From Bacteroidaceae bacterium (GTDB lineage: Bacteria; Bacteroidota; Bacteroidia; Bacteroidales; Bacteroidaceae), in the NCBI GenBank assembly GCA_016280445.1, contig JAEEGS010000045.1, positions 1-50,569 on the forward strand: 50,569 bases of DNA, written 5' to 3'. Each line of letters opens with the position of its first letter. Within the stretch, counting starts at the first letter, position 1. Made by a program: the position numbers and the translations under genes. This document shows, piece by piece, positions 1-7,863 of this stretch. The notes beneath the pieces were generated by a model. That model made no database searches and was not told the DNA's origin. It was given only the letters and a program-made list of their open reading frames with translations.

Positions 1-351
1 CGGGGGCTGTCTGCCCCCTGCCGCAAGGCACCCCCTGAGTGTTTTTCATGGTGTGGCTGCGCATGGAGGGTCAACGAATCCAGTATGAAGTCATGTTCTC
101 AGATGAAAAGGTCAACGCTTCCAGCACGAAGTCCACTAACCTGGGAAAAGGGACAACAGAATCAGGAAAGCAGACAACCGGCTCAGAGAGACAAGTCAAC
201 TAAATCAGTACAAGAAACAGTAATTAACAAAACAGTATCAAATCAAGGCTCAAAGGGAGTCAACATTATACAGGGAAAGACAGTTTCTTCAGTTTCTTCA
301 GTTGACAGTTTATTTGGGGACACATTTTTCCGAAAATGCCGGGAGATGTAA
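1..351 (+). CDS. Possible 3' end of a truncated hypothetical gene
   Basis: The frame is open from the left edge of the window to a TAA at 349-351, about 116 codons, with the first internal ATG at 85. The peptide is rich in Gln, Ser, Lys and Thr and looks like a disordered C-terminal tail; it ends SVDSLFGDTFFRKCREM. The last codons run through the left arm (290-311) of an inverted repeat. I do not recognise a family. It could be the end of a gene that begins outside the window or a chance open frame. No promoter or ribosome-binding site supports a start at 85. Confidence 0.3.
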   Translation, partial: RGLSAPCRKAPPECFSWCGCAWRVNESSMKSCSQMKRSTLPARSPLTWEKGQQNQESRQPAQRDKSTKSVQETVINKTVSNQGSKGVNIIQGKTVSSVSSVDSLFGDTFFRKCREM

Positions 352-460
352 AAATAATGGTTATAATATATAATATATATATATTATATATTATAAAATT
401 TTTTGTCCCCAGATTTTGGTGCTCCCTAGAAAACTGTCAACTGAAGAAACTGTAGACGGA
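281..460. repeat. Nested inverted-repeat (foldback) element with 36-bp AT palindrome
   Basis: Positions 290-311 and 431-452 are perfect 22-bp inverted copies (arm begins CAGTTTCTTCAGTTGACAG). Inside them GGGGACA (316-322) and TGTCCCC (404-410) form a second inverted pair. In the middle, 361-396 is a perfect 36-bp palindrome made only of A and T. The left arm is preceded by a further CAGTTTCTT copy at 281-289. The element could extrude a cruciform, form a large RNA hairpin, or be a small foldback/MITE-like insertion. No transposase is nearby. Confidence 0.75.
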
Positions 461-725
461 GGGGTATTTTTCTCTGTATGTGACAGGGTTGAATGTCCCT
501 GCCAATCAATCGATGGATGTGGTGTCGATTAATTGATGATTGATGTGTCGGTTAATCGACAGCGGGATGGAGTGGGCTTTTTTTTGTGCGGCATTTCATG
601 GTGTGATGAGTTAAATGTTAAATTATGTGTAAGATATTTTGTTAAATTCTTGTGTAATGTTAAAATTATTCGTAACTTTGCACTCGAAATAGAAAAGGAG
701 GTAGAACTAATTCCAGCGAAAGGCA
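352..725. other. Intergenic region without a recognisable gene
   Basis: This stretch holds the right part of the inverted-repeat element, a small hairpin CAGGG/CCCTG near 485-502, an inverted pair GTCGATTAA (524-532) and TTAATCGAC (552-560), a T-run at 578-585, and an orphan plus-strand promoter (673-680) with a strong AGGAGG (697-701 region). The overlapping small open frames on both strands have no family resemblance. Confidence 0.6.
673..702 (+). promoter_or_regulatory. Orphan promoter and Shine-Dalgarno-like sequence
   Basis: TAACTTTG at 673-680 fits the Bacteroidetes -7 box, with TTG about 20 bp upstream (650-652). AAAAGGAGGT follows at 693-702, a near-perfect anti-SD match that is rare in this window. 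The only ATG in reach (733) opens a 12-codon frame, and the DNA downstream is the 3' end of a minus-strand gene. The signals therefore serve no visible gene. Confidence 0.45.
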
Positions 726-1886
726 CTATCCGATGGCTAACAGCATCTTGGCGATGCCAAATCCGAGGTAGGTGCCGATGGCATAGCCAAAGAGGCCGAC
801 AGCGATGCCGGGACCGATGACGGCTTTGTTGTGGAGGGCGCTGCCCATCACGGGGGCAAAGGGTGGCGAGCAGATGAGTGAGATGCTGGTGGTGAGGGTG
901 GTGTCGGTGTCGATGCGGAAGAGGGCGCTGAGGAGCACATGGAAGAGGAGGGCGCCGAGGGTGGCGACGGTGGTGAAAAGGAAGATGTCGGGATTGACAT
1001 CTGTGAGGGTTTTGAGACTGACTTGCGAGGCTACTGCCACGCTGAAGATGAGGATGAAATAAGTGCCGGCTTCGAAGGTGCGTTTCAAACTGCGTATGCG
1101 CTTGTTGAGCGAGGCGAGGATGGCGAGGAGGCTGATGCTGAGGATGAAGACGGATTGGAAGGCGTCTTTGGGAAAGAGGAAGGCGATGCCGGCACCAAGG
1201 GCGATGATGCCAATGGTGAGCAGGAGGCTCAGCCCTAAGTGCTTGAGGTTATCCCTGCGGAACAGCCCGAGAAAGAGTTCGTGCTCGTGGTTTTCTATCT
1301 GGATGGTGGTGTCCTCAATGGTTTTGTCTTCCTTGAAGTCGGGCATGAAGAGTCGTAGCACTCGCTTGCCTACGATGATGACGAAAAAGAGGTAGAGGGC
1401 ACTCATCAGGGTGCTGTAGGCAGAGACGAGAATGTAGGTGGCATCTTCCACTCCGAGCGCAATCTTCAATGAGGCGAGGTTGGCATTGCCACCTGTGTAA
1501 AGCCCTGTTAGCATTCCGCCGATATGGGCAAAAAGGGTGGGGTCGCTTTTGCCATAAAGCAGAAAGCCGATGGTGATGGCGATGGCGCATCCGAGGAGGC
1601 CGAAGAGGGTGGATTTGATGAAACTGGGTGCCAGTTTTGCCCATGATTTCAAGTCGGCAGACAGCAACAGTAAAGGGATGGCGAAGGGGATGGCTGCTGA
1701 GGCAATGTTGGTTTGCAGTGTGTGCATCTCTTCCGTGTCGGGAATCACCCCTGTGAGTCCAAGAGTGCAGCCGATGATGTATGCGATGATGATGCTGCCC
1801 ACCTTGTTGAGCCATGCGCTCTTGTAGGTGAGCCAGAGGATGAAGAGGGGTGAGAAGACACAGAACAGAATGACCAGTACAGACAT
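726..1886 (-). CDS. DUF819 family (YjcL-like) integral membrane protein
   Basis: A polytopic membrane protein of about 386 residues, with roughly ten or more hydrophobic segments spread over its length. It has the DUF819 signature region around GGMLTGLYTGGNANLASLKIAL, where small residues (YTGGNAN) line a predicted transport core, and a C-terminal half with SPPFAPVMGSALHNKAVIGPG. Members of this family are predicted transporters or permeases of unknown substrate. The ATG at 1886 is preferred over an in-frame GTG three codons upstream. A minus-strand -7 box lies at 1931-1938. It is monocistronic, divergent from the esterase gene, and its 3' end abuts the orphan promoter region. Confidence 0.85.
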   Translation of the reverse strand: MSVLVILFCVFSPLFILWLTYKSAWLNKVGSIIIAYIIGCTLGLTGVIPDTEEMHTLQTNIASAAIPFAIPLLLLSADLKSWAKLAPSFIKSTLFGLLGCAIAITIGFLLYGKSDPTLFAHIGGMLTGLYTGGNANLASLKIALGVEDATYILVSAYSTLMSALYLFFVIIVGKRVLRLFMPDFKEDKTIEDTTIQIENHEHELFLGLFRRDNLKHLGLSLLLTIGIIALGAGIAFLFPKDAFQSVFILSISLLAILASLNKRIRSLKRTFEAGTYFILIFSVAVASQVSLKTLTDVNPDIFLFTTVATLGALLFHVLLSALFRIDTDTTLTTSISLICSPPFAPVMGSALHNKAVIGPGIAVGLFGYAIGTYLGFGIAKMLLAIG

Positions 1887-1930
1887 GTGAACCACGATTT
1901 GGAAAAAATATGAATTGAAGATTTCGTCTG

Positions 1931-1938
1931 CAAAGGTA
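1931..1938 (-). promoter_or_regulatory. -7 box for DUF819 gene
   Basis: On the minus strand this reads TACCTTTG, an exact TAnnTTTG match 44 bp upstream of the ATG at 1886. It gives a short leader with no evident structure. Confidence 0.6.
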
Positions 1939-2033
1939 CGGAAAAACTAAGAACTGGAAGATGAAAACTGAAAGTTTGGGTGCTTTGGTTTCCTAAATTT
2001 TGTAAAACTGACTTTTGTTACCAGTTTTTTTCC

Positions 2034-2041
2034 TATCTTTG
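2034..2041 (+). promoter_or_regulatory. -7 box for esterase/phosphatase pair
   Basis: TATCTTTG fits TAnnTTTG, 29 bp before the ATG at 2071. A TTTTG lies upstream at 2013-2017, somewhat closer than the usual spacing for a -33 box. Confidence 0.6.
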
Positions 2042-2070
2042 CACCGTAAATTCCATTAAAACGTATCTTT

Positions 2071-2871
2071 ATGTTTAGATATATTGTAGTTATGCTTGCC
2101 TTTGTGTGTTCTTTGGCAGGTTATGCGAAAGACACCAGTAAGGCATTTCGCAACGTGGTGAGTGATAGTTATGACTTCTGGTTTTATCGTCCGGAAGAAG
2201 ATGAAGACGACGGAGTGCATCGCCCGTTGCTCATTTTCCTGCATGGTCGCAGTCTCTGTGGTCGTGACCTCGCGAAAGTGAAGCGTTATGGCCCGATGGA
2301 TGCCTTGCAGCGTGGTCGTGTCATCGATTGCTATATCTTGGCTCCGCAGAACCCCGGTGGCTCTTGGAACCCCGCAAAAATCATGAAGTTGGTGGAGTGG
2401 GCTGAAAAGAACTACCACATTGACAGCGACCGCATCTACTGCTATGGCATGAGTTTGGGCGGATACGGAACACTCGACCTATGTGCTGCTTATCCCGACC
2501 GTATCGCTGTCGGTTTGGCCATGTGTGGCGGTGCTACAGCGAAGGACTTGAGTGGTCTTTCGAAAATCCCCATGTGGATTGTGCATGGAACAGCCGACGA
2601 GAAAGTGCCAGTATCTTGTTCTGACCGTGTGGTGGAAGCTATCAAGCAAACAGGCGACGATTCACGTCTCATCTACACACGTATGCCTGGCATCAATCAT
2701 GGCCGTCTGGCACGTGTGTTCTATATGTATCAGACCTACGACTGGATGTTCTCTCATTCGCTGAAAGATGAAGGCCGTCCCATCAACCGCGACTTTGAAA
2801 TTACGCCGGAACTGATGAATAATGCCTATCGCGATTTGGGTCGAAACGCCAATCTGGCTTTCTATGACTAA
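2071..2871 (+). CDS. Secreted alpha/beta-hydrolase (esterase/phospholipase-like)
   Basis: A 266-residue protein with an N-terminal signal peptide (about 1-19, ending LAGYA). The alpha/beta-hydrolase core shows LIFLHG at 54-59 (oxyanion loop), the nucleophile elbow GMSLGG with Ser128, Asp176 in HGTADEKVP and His210 in INHG, so a full catalytic triad is present. The layout resembles the phospholipase/carboxylesterase and PHB-depolymerase-like groups. The product is probably periplasmic or surface-exposed and cleaves an ester; the substrate cannot be read from the sequence. The gene is followed after 33 bp by a secreted histidine acid phosphatase on the same strand, so the two are likely co-transcribed. 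Confidence 0.85.
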   Translation: MFRYIVVMLAFVCSLAGYAKDTSKAFRNVVSDSYDFWFYRPEEDEDDGVHRPLLIFLHGRSLCGRDLAKVKRYGPMDALQRGRVIDCYILAPQNPGGSWNPAKIMKLVEWAEKNYHIDSDRIYCYGMSLGGYGTLDLCAAYPDRIAVGLAMCGGATAKDLSGLSKIPMWIVHGTADEKVPVSCSDRVVEAIKQTGDDSRLIYTRMPGINHGRLARVFYMYQTYDWMFSHSLKDEGRPINRDFEITPELMNNAYRDLGRNANLAFYD

Positions 2872-2904
2872 AACCTAAAACTTACACATAACATTATACC
2901 TCAC

Positions 2905-4194
2905 ATGAGAAAATTCTTCTTTTTATCGTCCTTCCTTGTTGCTGCATTGTCCGTGTCGGCGCAGACAGCCAAGGAGGAAATCTATGCCGATGTGCTGAAG
3001 GCTGCGTCCAATTACATGGCCTATCAGGTGCCCACTCAGTCGCTGACCAAGGCTCCGAAGGGTTATGAACCTTTCTACATGTCGCATTATGGTCGTCACG
3101 GCTCTCGCTGGTTGATTAACGAAAGCGAATATACGAATGCCCTTCGTCCCATGCGCCGTGCGAAGGAAGAGGGCAAACTCACTCCGCTGGGTGAGGAGGC
3201 GCTGGCAAAGCTGGAGCGCTTCTATCCCTGTACCAGAGACCGTCTGGGTGAACTCTCAGACATCGGCGAACAGCAGCATCACGGTATTGGCAAGCGCATG
3301 ACGCAGAACTTCCCAGAGATTTTCTCAGGCAAGGAGGCACAGGTGGATGCTCGCAGTACGGTGGTTATCCGCTGCATCCTCAGTATGACCGCTGAGTGTG
3401 AGGAACTGACAGCCTTCAATCCCAAGCTCAAGATGCACAACGATGTGAGCGAGTCGTTTCAGTATTACCTCAATCACGACTTCAGCCAGAGACTGCGCGA
3501 TGCCAGGCGCAATCGGGGTGCCATCATGGATCACTACAGACGTCTGTACACCCATCCGGAGCGTTTCTGCCGCTCACTCTTCAATGACGAGAGTTTCTGG
3601 AATGATGAGGACTTCCGCCCGCGTTCCTTCATGCGTGCGATGGCTGCTGTGGTGGCCAACATGCAGAGCCACGGATGTGGGGAAGACATGTGGGATCTCT
3701 TCACCAAAGAGGAAATCTACGACTTGTGGAAGATTGTCAACATCGACTGGTATCTGGGTTATGGTGCAGCACCTCAGACGGGCAGCATCATGCAGTTCAA
3801 TCAGGCCAATCTGCTGCGCAACATGATTGAAACAACAGATACGGTGATGGCCAGCAAGACCTATAAGAATGGTGCCGCCCTGCGTTTCGGACATGAGGTG
3901 TGTGTCATGCCGCTGGCTTGTCTGCTGGAGTTGGACAGCTGTGGCCGCAAGGTGCAAGACCTTGACCATCTGGAAGACCAATGGGTGAACTACCGCATCT
4001 ATCCGATGGCTTGCAACATCCAGTTGGTTTACTATCGCTCGAAGAAGAAGGATGCTCCCATCCTGGTCAAGGCGCTGCTCAACGAGAAAGAGGCTACGCT
4101 GCCTATCGAGACCAACCAGTATCCCTACTACAAGTGGGATGACCTTCGTGCTTACTATCTGAAGAAGTTGGAAGAGTTTGAGAAGAGTGAGTGA
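2905..4194 (+). CDS. Secreted histidine acid phosphatase (MINPP/phytase-like)
   Basis: A 429-residue protein with a signal peptide (about 1-20, ending SVSAQ). It carries the branch-2 histidine phosphatase signature RHGSR at 64-68, where His65 is the phospho-acceptor, and a C-terminal GHE at 329-331. In multiple inositol polyphosphate phosphatases this position supplies the acid with HxE rather than HD, so phytate or related sugar phosphates are plausible substrates. Characterised Bacteroides homologues are MINPP-type enzymes; assigning that substrate here is inference. It sits 33 bp after the esterase gene and ends at a strong hairpin terminator. Confidence 0.85.
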   Translation: MRKFFFLSSFLVAALSVSAQTAKEEIYADVLKAASNYMAYQVPTQSLTKAPKGYEPFYMSHYGRHGSRWLINESEYTNALRPMRRAKEEGKLTPLGEEALAKLERFYPCTRDRLGELSDIGEQQHHGIGKRMTQNFPEIFSGKEAQVDARSTVVIRCILSMTAECEELTAFNPKLKMHNDVSESFQYYLNHDFSQRLRDARRNRGAIMDHYRRLYTHPERFCRSLFNDESFWNDEDFRPRSFMRAMAAVVANMQSHGCGEDMWDLFTKEEIYDLWKIVNIDWYLGYGAAPQTGSIMQFNQANLLRNMIETTDTVMASKTYKNGAALRFGHEVCVMPLACLLELDSCGRKVQDLDHLEDQWVNYRIYPMACNIQLVYYRSKKKDAPILVKALLNEKEATLPIETNQYPYYKWDDLRAYYLKKLEEFEKSE

Positions 4195-4215
4195 CAATGA
4201 AAAGAAATAAAACAG

Positions 4216-4250
4216 AAAGCCCCTTTCCGTCGGTGGAAGGGGCTTTTTTT
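4216..4250. terminator. Hairpin terminator between convergent genes
   Basis: AGCCCCTT (4218-4225) pairs with AAGGGGCT (4237-4244), with further partial pairing inside, followed by seven T on the plus strand. It ends the phosphatase transcript. The minus strand has only a three-T tail, so action on the GH53 transcript is less certain. Confidence 0.85.
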
Positions 4251-5517
4251 ATCTCTTCATGTATTTCTTACCGTTCTTGAGGTAGATGCTACGGGGCGAA
4301 GGGGTAGCAGTGTCTTGTCCGGCAAGCGTGTAGGTCTTGCTGCCTTTATGGCTCGTGGTAGCGTTGTTTGCCTTTGTCTGCTGTATGCCGACAGCCTCTT
4401 TCAGCGTGAGGAAGTTCTGCAGGGAGAACAAGGCGGGGAGAGCCACATGGGTTTCGTTATTCCAGAGACCTCTATTCAGCCAAGTTTTCAGTACCGTCTT
4501 GTCCTTCCCGTTGCCGTTCTCTTCGGGGAACCAGTAGTAAAGTCCCGTCACGTTGTTGTGCTGAGCGAGTTCTGTGCAGAGGTCTTCGATGAATTGTTTC
4601 TGTCCTTCGGGTGTACCGTCCCATGAGCAGTAGTTGTTGGGGTCGAAACTGCGGTCGCCTTCCGGATAAGAGTAGAAGTAAGCGGTTTCCACAATCTGCA
4701 CGGGTTTGTCTGGGAACTTCGTCTCCAACGTGTTCAGCGTGTTGGAGAGGTTGGCCAATGTGTTGTGCCAGAAGGGATAATAGGAGAGCCCGATGATGTC
4801 GTAGTCGATGCTGTTGTTCTTCATGTCCGTGAAGAAGTTGACACAAGCATCGGTGTTGCCCGCACGTTCGATGTGGAGGATGATTTTTGCATCGGGGGTC
4901 ACTTCGCGCACAGCCTTGGCTGCGGCCTTGAGGAACGTGTGGAATCGTCCCCAATTGCTATCATTCTTGTAGAGTTTGTCCCCTTCGATTCCCTTGCGCC
5001 ACAGCATGCCGTAACTGATTTCGTTGCCAATCTGCACGAAGTCGGGTGTGGCTCCGTTGGCTGTCATGTGTTCAAGCACACGCTTGGTGTAGGAGTACAT
5101 GGAATCTGCCAAAGCCGCGTTGGTTTGGGTTGTCCAAGTGGAAGGAATGTGTTGATTGAGTGGATCTGCCCATGTGTCGCTGTAGTGAATGTCCAGCATG
5201 AAGTCGAGTTGGGCATCCTTGATGCGCTTGCCCAATGCTGTCACATAGTTGAGGTCTTGTACGAGGGTGGGGTCATCCTCTGTGGGAGTAGGGTTGACGA
5301 ACAGACGTACACGCAGGGAGTTGAACTTGGCTCTCTTGCTCAGAAAGTTGATGACATTCTGGTTGGTTGTGCTGGTTTTCGAACTGTAGTAAGGGGTCTT
5401 TGCACTTTCGTATTGTGGCAGCATGGAGATGTCGCCACCCAGGTTGAAAGCGTGCTGCGCATGACAAATGAGACCTGTTGCGCAGGCCAGGAAGGTTGTT
5501 AGTAAAGCTTTTTTCAT
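4249..5517 (-). CDS. Glycoside hydrolase family 53 endo-beta-1,4-galactanase
   Basis: A 422-residue protein with a signal peptide (about 1-20). The GH53 fold is visible from FNLGGDISMLP through RVRLFVNP and LDIHYSDTWADP. The acid/base is Glu166 in VQIGNEISYGMLW and the nucleophile is Glu277 in VQIVETAYFYS. The family cleaves beta-1,4-galactan side chains of pectin (arabinogalactan I). The last 30 or so residues (TYTLAGQ ... IYLKNGKKYMKR) look like a short T9SS type-A-like tail. The ATG at 5517 is chosen because it begins the signal peptide; an in-frame extension to 5583 has no support. It starts 14 bp after the end of a GT2 gene on the same strand, away from any SusC/D pair. Confidence 0.9.
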   Translation of the reverse strand: MKKALLTTFLACATGLICHAQHAFNLGGDISMLPQYESAKTPYYSSKTSTTNQNVINFLSKRAKFNSLRVRLFVNPTPTEDDPTLVQDLNYVTALGKRIKDAQLDFMLDIHYSDTWADPLNQHIPSTWTTQTNAALADSMYSYTKRVLEHMTANGATPDFVQIGNEISYGMLWRKGIEGDKLYKNDSNWGRFHTFLKAAAKAVREVTPDAKIILHIERAGNTDACVNFFTDMKNNSIDYDIIGLSYYPFWHNTLANLSNTLNTLETKFPDKPVQIVETAYFYSYPEGDRSFDPNNYCSWDGTPEGQKQFIEDLCTELAQHNNVTGLYYWFPEENGNGKDKTVLKTWLNRGLWNNETHVALPALFSLQNFLTLKEAVGIQQTKANNATTSHKGSKTYTLAGQDTATPSPRSIYLKNGKKYMKR

Positions 5518-5531
5518 GAAATATTGTATGG

Positions 5532-6536
5532 TTATTTGCGGCGTTTTACTCTGTTTGATGCCGACTTGAGCGCGAATCTCCAAGCACCTCTTCCACCCAG
5601 CATGGTGTAAATTCTCAGCAGGTTGCCTTTGAACTTCTGCGAGGGGGTGGGTGCGAAGTTATCGTTGATAAAGATGGTGAGTGCCTTCGATGCCATCTTG
5701 TATTTGCCGCACTTGCCCGTCATCTTCTCGTTTTGCAGATGTCCCAGCAGGATGTTGGCACGTAGATATAGTGCATACATGAGCAGGTCGAGGTGCGGAT
5801 AGAGGCATGCGAGGTGCTGGGCGTGATAGTGCGAAAGGGGTTGCAGGATGGACGACTGCAGGTTGTTGACCGCCACCGTGAGGGTGCGGATGAACTGCTT
5901 GTAGTTCATGGAGAAGTTCTTGCCCGTGATGCTGTCGTCGTGTACCAGAATCTCATGGAAAGCCCTCTCTGTGAACCAAAGAATCCGGGGCTGATGCAAC
6001 ATGACGCGCAGACCCAGTTCCCAGTCGTTCCAGATGCGGCATGCAGGATTCCACCAACCGATGTCTTTCAGAAACTCGGTGCGGAAAATCATGCCCTGTG
6101 TGTTGAGCACATTGGCCAAAATCTGCACGCGTGGGTCTTCCGAGGGGATGAAGGTGCGAACCGACATTTTCCCCTTCACTATTTGTTTGGTGGGTACGGC
6201 TATGACATCATAATCATCAGGAATAAAGGAACTGAAGGTGGAAATGAAGTTGTGGTCGAAGATGTCGTCGCTGTCGAAGAAATACACCCAATCCGTCTTG
6301 CACGACTTCAAACCCTTGTTGCGTGCAGCAGCCGCACCTGGGAATGTTTCCCGGAGCAGTGTGACATTAGGCCTGTCCTTGATGTATTGTTCGCAGAACT
6401 GATAAGTGCCATCGGTACTTTCGTTATCCACAATGATGACCTCTTTGGGCGACAAACCCGACTTCAGAATGCTGTCAAGCGTCTTTCCAATGTGGTCACG
6501 TCTGTCCTTAACAGGAACAATTACTGTTATTTCCAT
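5532..6536 (-). CDS. Family 2 glycosyltransferase
   Basis: A 334-residue protein with a GT-A fold. It shows VIVPVKDRRDHIGKTLDSIL at the N-terminus, VIIVDNESTDGT (nucleotide binding), and the metal-binding FFDSDD at 86-91. It likely transfers a sugar from a nucleotide donor to a surface polysaccharide or glycoprotein; donor and acceptor are unknown. It has its own -7 box (6559-6566) and is divergent from another glycosyltransferase. The GH53 galactanase follows after 14 bp, so the two may share a transcript although their roles seem unrelated. Confidence 0.88.
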   Translation of the reverse strand: MEITVIVPVKDRRDHIGKTLDSILKSGLSPKEVIIVDNESTDGTYQFCEQYIKDRPNVTLLRETFPGAAAARNKGLKSCKTDWVYFFDSDDIFDHNFISTFSSFIPDDYDVIAVPTKQIVKGKMSVRTFIPSEDPRVQILANVLNTQGMIFRTEFLKDIGWWNPACRIWNDWELGLRVMLHQPRILWFTERAFHEILVHDDSITGKNFSMNYKQFIRTLTVAVNNLQSSILQPLSHYHAQHLACLYPHLDLLMYALYLRANILLGHLQNEKMTGKCGKYKMASKALTIFINDNFAPTPSQKFKGNLLRIYTMLGGRGAWRFALKSASNRVKRRK

Positions 6537-6558
6537 GATGAGTGGTGTTATTTTGGGG

Positions 6559-6566
6559 CAAAGGTA
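6559..6566 (-). promoter_or_regulatory. -7 box for GT2 gene
   Basis: Minus-strand TACCTTTG, 22 bp upstream of the ATG at 6536. The repeat-built inverted arms (6571-6681) begin just upstream of it. Confidence 0.6.
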
Positions 6567-6570
6567 ATAA

Positions 6571-6681
6571 AAAATGAAGAATTGAAGAATTGTAAGATTG
6601 AAAAATTGAAATGTGGTGTGAAAAAAAGTGGATATATGGCAACTTCAAACCTTCAATCTTTCAATTCTTCCATTCTTTTTT
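6571..6681. repeat. Inverted repeat of AAGAATTG/CAATTCTT units between divergent promoters
   Basis: The left arm (about 6571-6608) is built of 8-bp units AAGAATTG, AAGAATTG, TAAGATTG, AAAAATTG. The right arm (about 6641-6681) is an imperfect inverted copy containing TTCAATCTTTCAATTCTTCC. The spacer is about 30 bp. The -7 boxes of the two divergent glycosyltransferase genes lie immediately outside the arms. The same 8-bp unit recurs in menA. Confidence 0.7.
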
Positions 6682-6682
6682 A

Positions 6683-6690
6683 TACCTTTG
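6683..6690 (+). promoter_or_regulatory. -7 box for glycosyltransferase gene at 6710
   Basis: TACCTTTG followed by CA, 19 bp upstream of the ATG at 6710. Confidence 0.6.
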
Positions 6691-6709
6691 CACAAATTTT
6701 TCAGATATC

Positions 6710-7855
6710 ATGCGGATTCTACTTCTGGGCGATTATTCCAACGTGCATGCCACATTGGCCGAGGGCTTTAGGGCACTGGGCCATGAGTGCGTGGTGGCAA
6801 GCGACGGCGACAAATGGAAGGATTATCCGCGCGACATCGACTTGAAACGTAAGTTTGGGCTTTGTGGCAACACGAGTTTCTTGATGAGGCTCATGAAGGC
6901 GCTGCCGAAGATGCGGGGATATGATGTGGTGCAACTCATCAATCCCGTTTTTTTCGAATTGAAGGCTGAGCGTCTGACACCTTTCTACCGCTATCTGCGT
7001 CGCCACAACGGCAAGATGGTGATGGGTGCGTTTGGTATGGATTATTATTGGGCCTACGTCAACACCCACCTGCGGCCCTTGCGTTACAGCGACTTCAACT
7101 TTGGCGATACCATCCGTACGGATTGGGAGGCTGAGCGTTTCCGTCAGGATATGATTGGCACTTCCAAAGAGACTTTGAACAAGTTGATAGCCGAAGATTG
7201 CGACGGCATCGTGGCAGGACTCTACGAATATTGGGCAACCTATCAAGCCCCGCGCTTTCCCCAAGGGGAGGGCTGTCGCGGTGTGGAGAAGGGAATCTTT
7301 GAAGACAAACTGACGTACATCCCATTTCCCATCAAGATGCCGACAGAGAAATCCTCCCTTCATTCCCCTGAGGCTGACGGTCAACTTCGTCTTTTTGTGG
7401 GCATCAGCAAGAGCCGCGATGCCTACAAGGGGACAGACATCATGCTCAAGGCTGCCAAAGCGGTGCAGGAGAAATATCCTGAGCGGTTACAGATACAGGT
7501 GGCCAACGGAGTGCCCTTCGCCCAATATCAGGAAATGATGAATAGTGCCGATGCCATTCTTGACCAACTCTACAGTTACACGCCAGCCATGAACTCTCTG
7601 CTTGCTATGTCGAAAGGTATCATCAACATCGGTGGTGGCGAACCTGAAAATTATGAGATTTTGGGTGAGAAGGACTTGCGTCCCATCATCAACGTGCTGC
7701 CCACCTACGACAGTTGTTATGAAGAAATAGAAAAACTTGTGCTTCACCCCGAGCGTGTTCCCTTGCTCAAGCAGCAGAGCATCGAATATGTGAAGAAGCA
7801 CCACGACTACATCAAAGTGGCTCAGCAGTATTTAGACTTCTACAAAACCTTGTGA
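6710..7855 (+). CDS. Glycosyltransferase-like protein (GT-B type)
   Basis: About 381 residues. The start MRILLLGDYSNVHATLAEGF is a typical GT-B N-terminal strand and loop, and the C-terminal domain (from LRLFVGISKSRDAYKGTDIMLKA) resembles the donor-binding half of group 1/GT4 enzymes, with GEPENYEILGE in the expected donor-site region. Donor and acceptor are unknown. The ATG at 6710 follows the promoter by 19 bp; the longer open frame from 6611 lies upstream of the promoter and is rejected. The gene ends only 8 bp from the convergent GT2 gene, with no terminator between. Confidence 0.75.
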   Translation: MRILLLGDYSNVHATLAEGFRALGHECVVASDGDKWKDYPRDIDLKRKFGLCGNTSFLMRLMKALPKMRGYDVVQLINPVFFELKAERLTPFYRYLRRHNGKMVMGAFGMDYYWAYVNTHLRPLRYSDFNFGDTIRTDWEAERFRQDMIGTSKETLNKLIAEDCDGIVAGLYEYWATYQAPRFPQGEGCRGVEKGIFEDKLTYIPFPIKMPTEKSSLHSPEADGQLRLFVGISKSRDAYKGTDIMLKAAKAVQEKYPERLQIQVANGVPFAQYQEMMNSADAILDQLYSYTPAMNSLLAMSKGIINIGGGEPENYEILGEKDLRPIINVLPTYDSCYEEIEKLVLHPERVPLLKQQSIEYVKKHHDYIKVAQQYLDFYKTL

Positions 7856-7863
7856 ACAGAGGG

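Noticed and set aside
524-585. Hairpin 524-560 plus T-run 578-585 as a rho-independent terminator
   Set aside because: The T-run begins 17 bp after the stem, too far for an intrinsic terminator.
533-820. 95-residue plus-strand frame overlapping the DUF819 3' end
   Set aside because: It starts before the orphan promoter, has no family match and overlaps a real gene end.
4765-5502. 245-residue frame antisense to the GH53 gene
   Set aside because: The GH53 motifs are unambiguous on the minus strand.
5793-6845. 350-residue plus-strand frame over the GT2 gene and the divergent promoter
   Set aside because: It crosses two promoters and two real genes in the wrong frame or strand.
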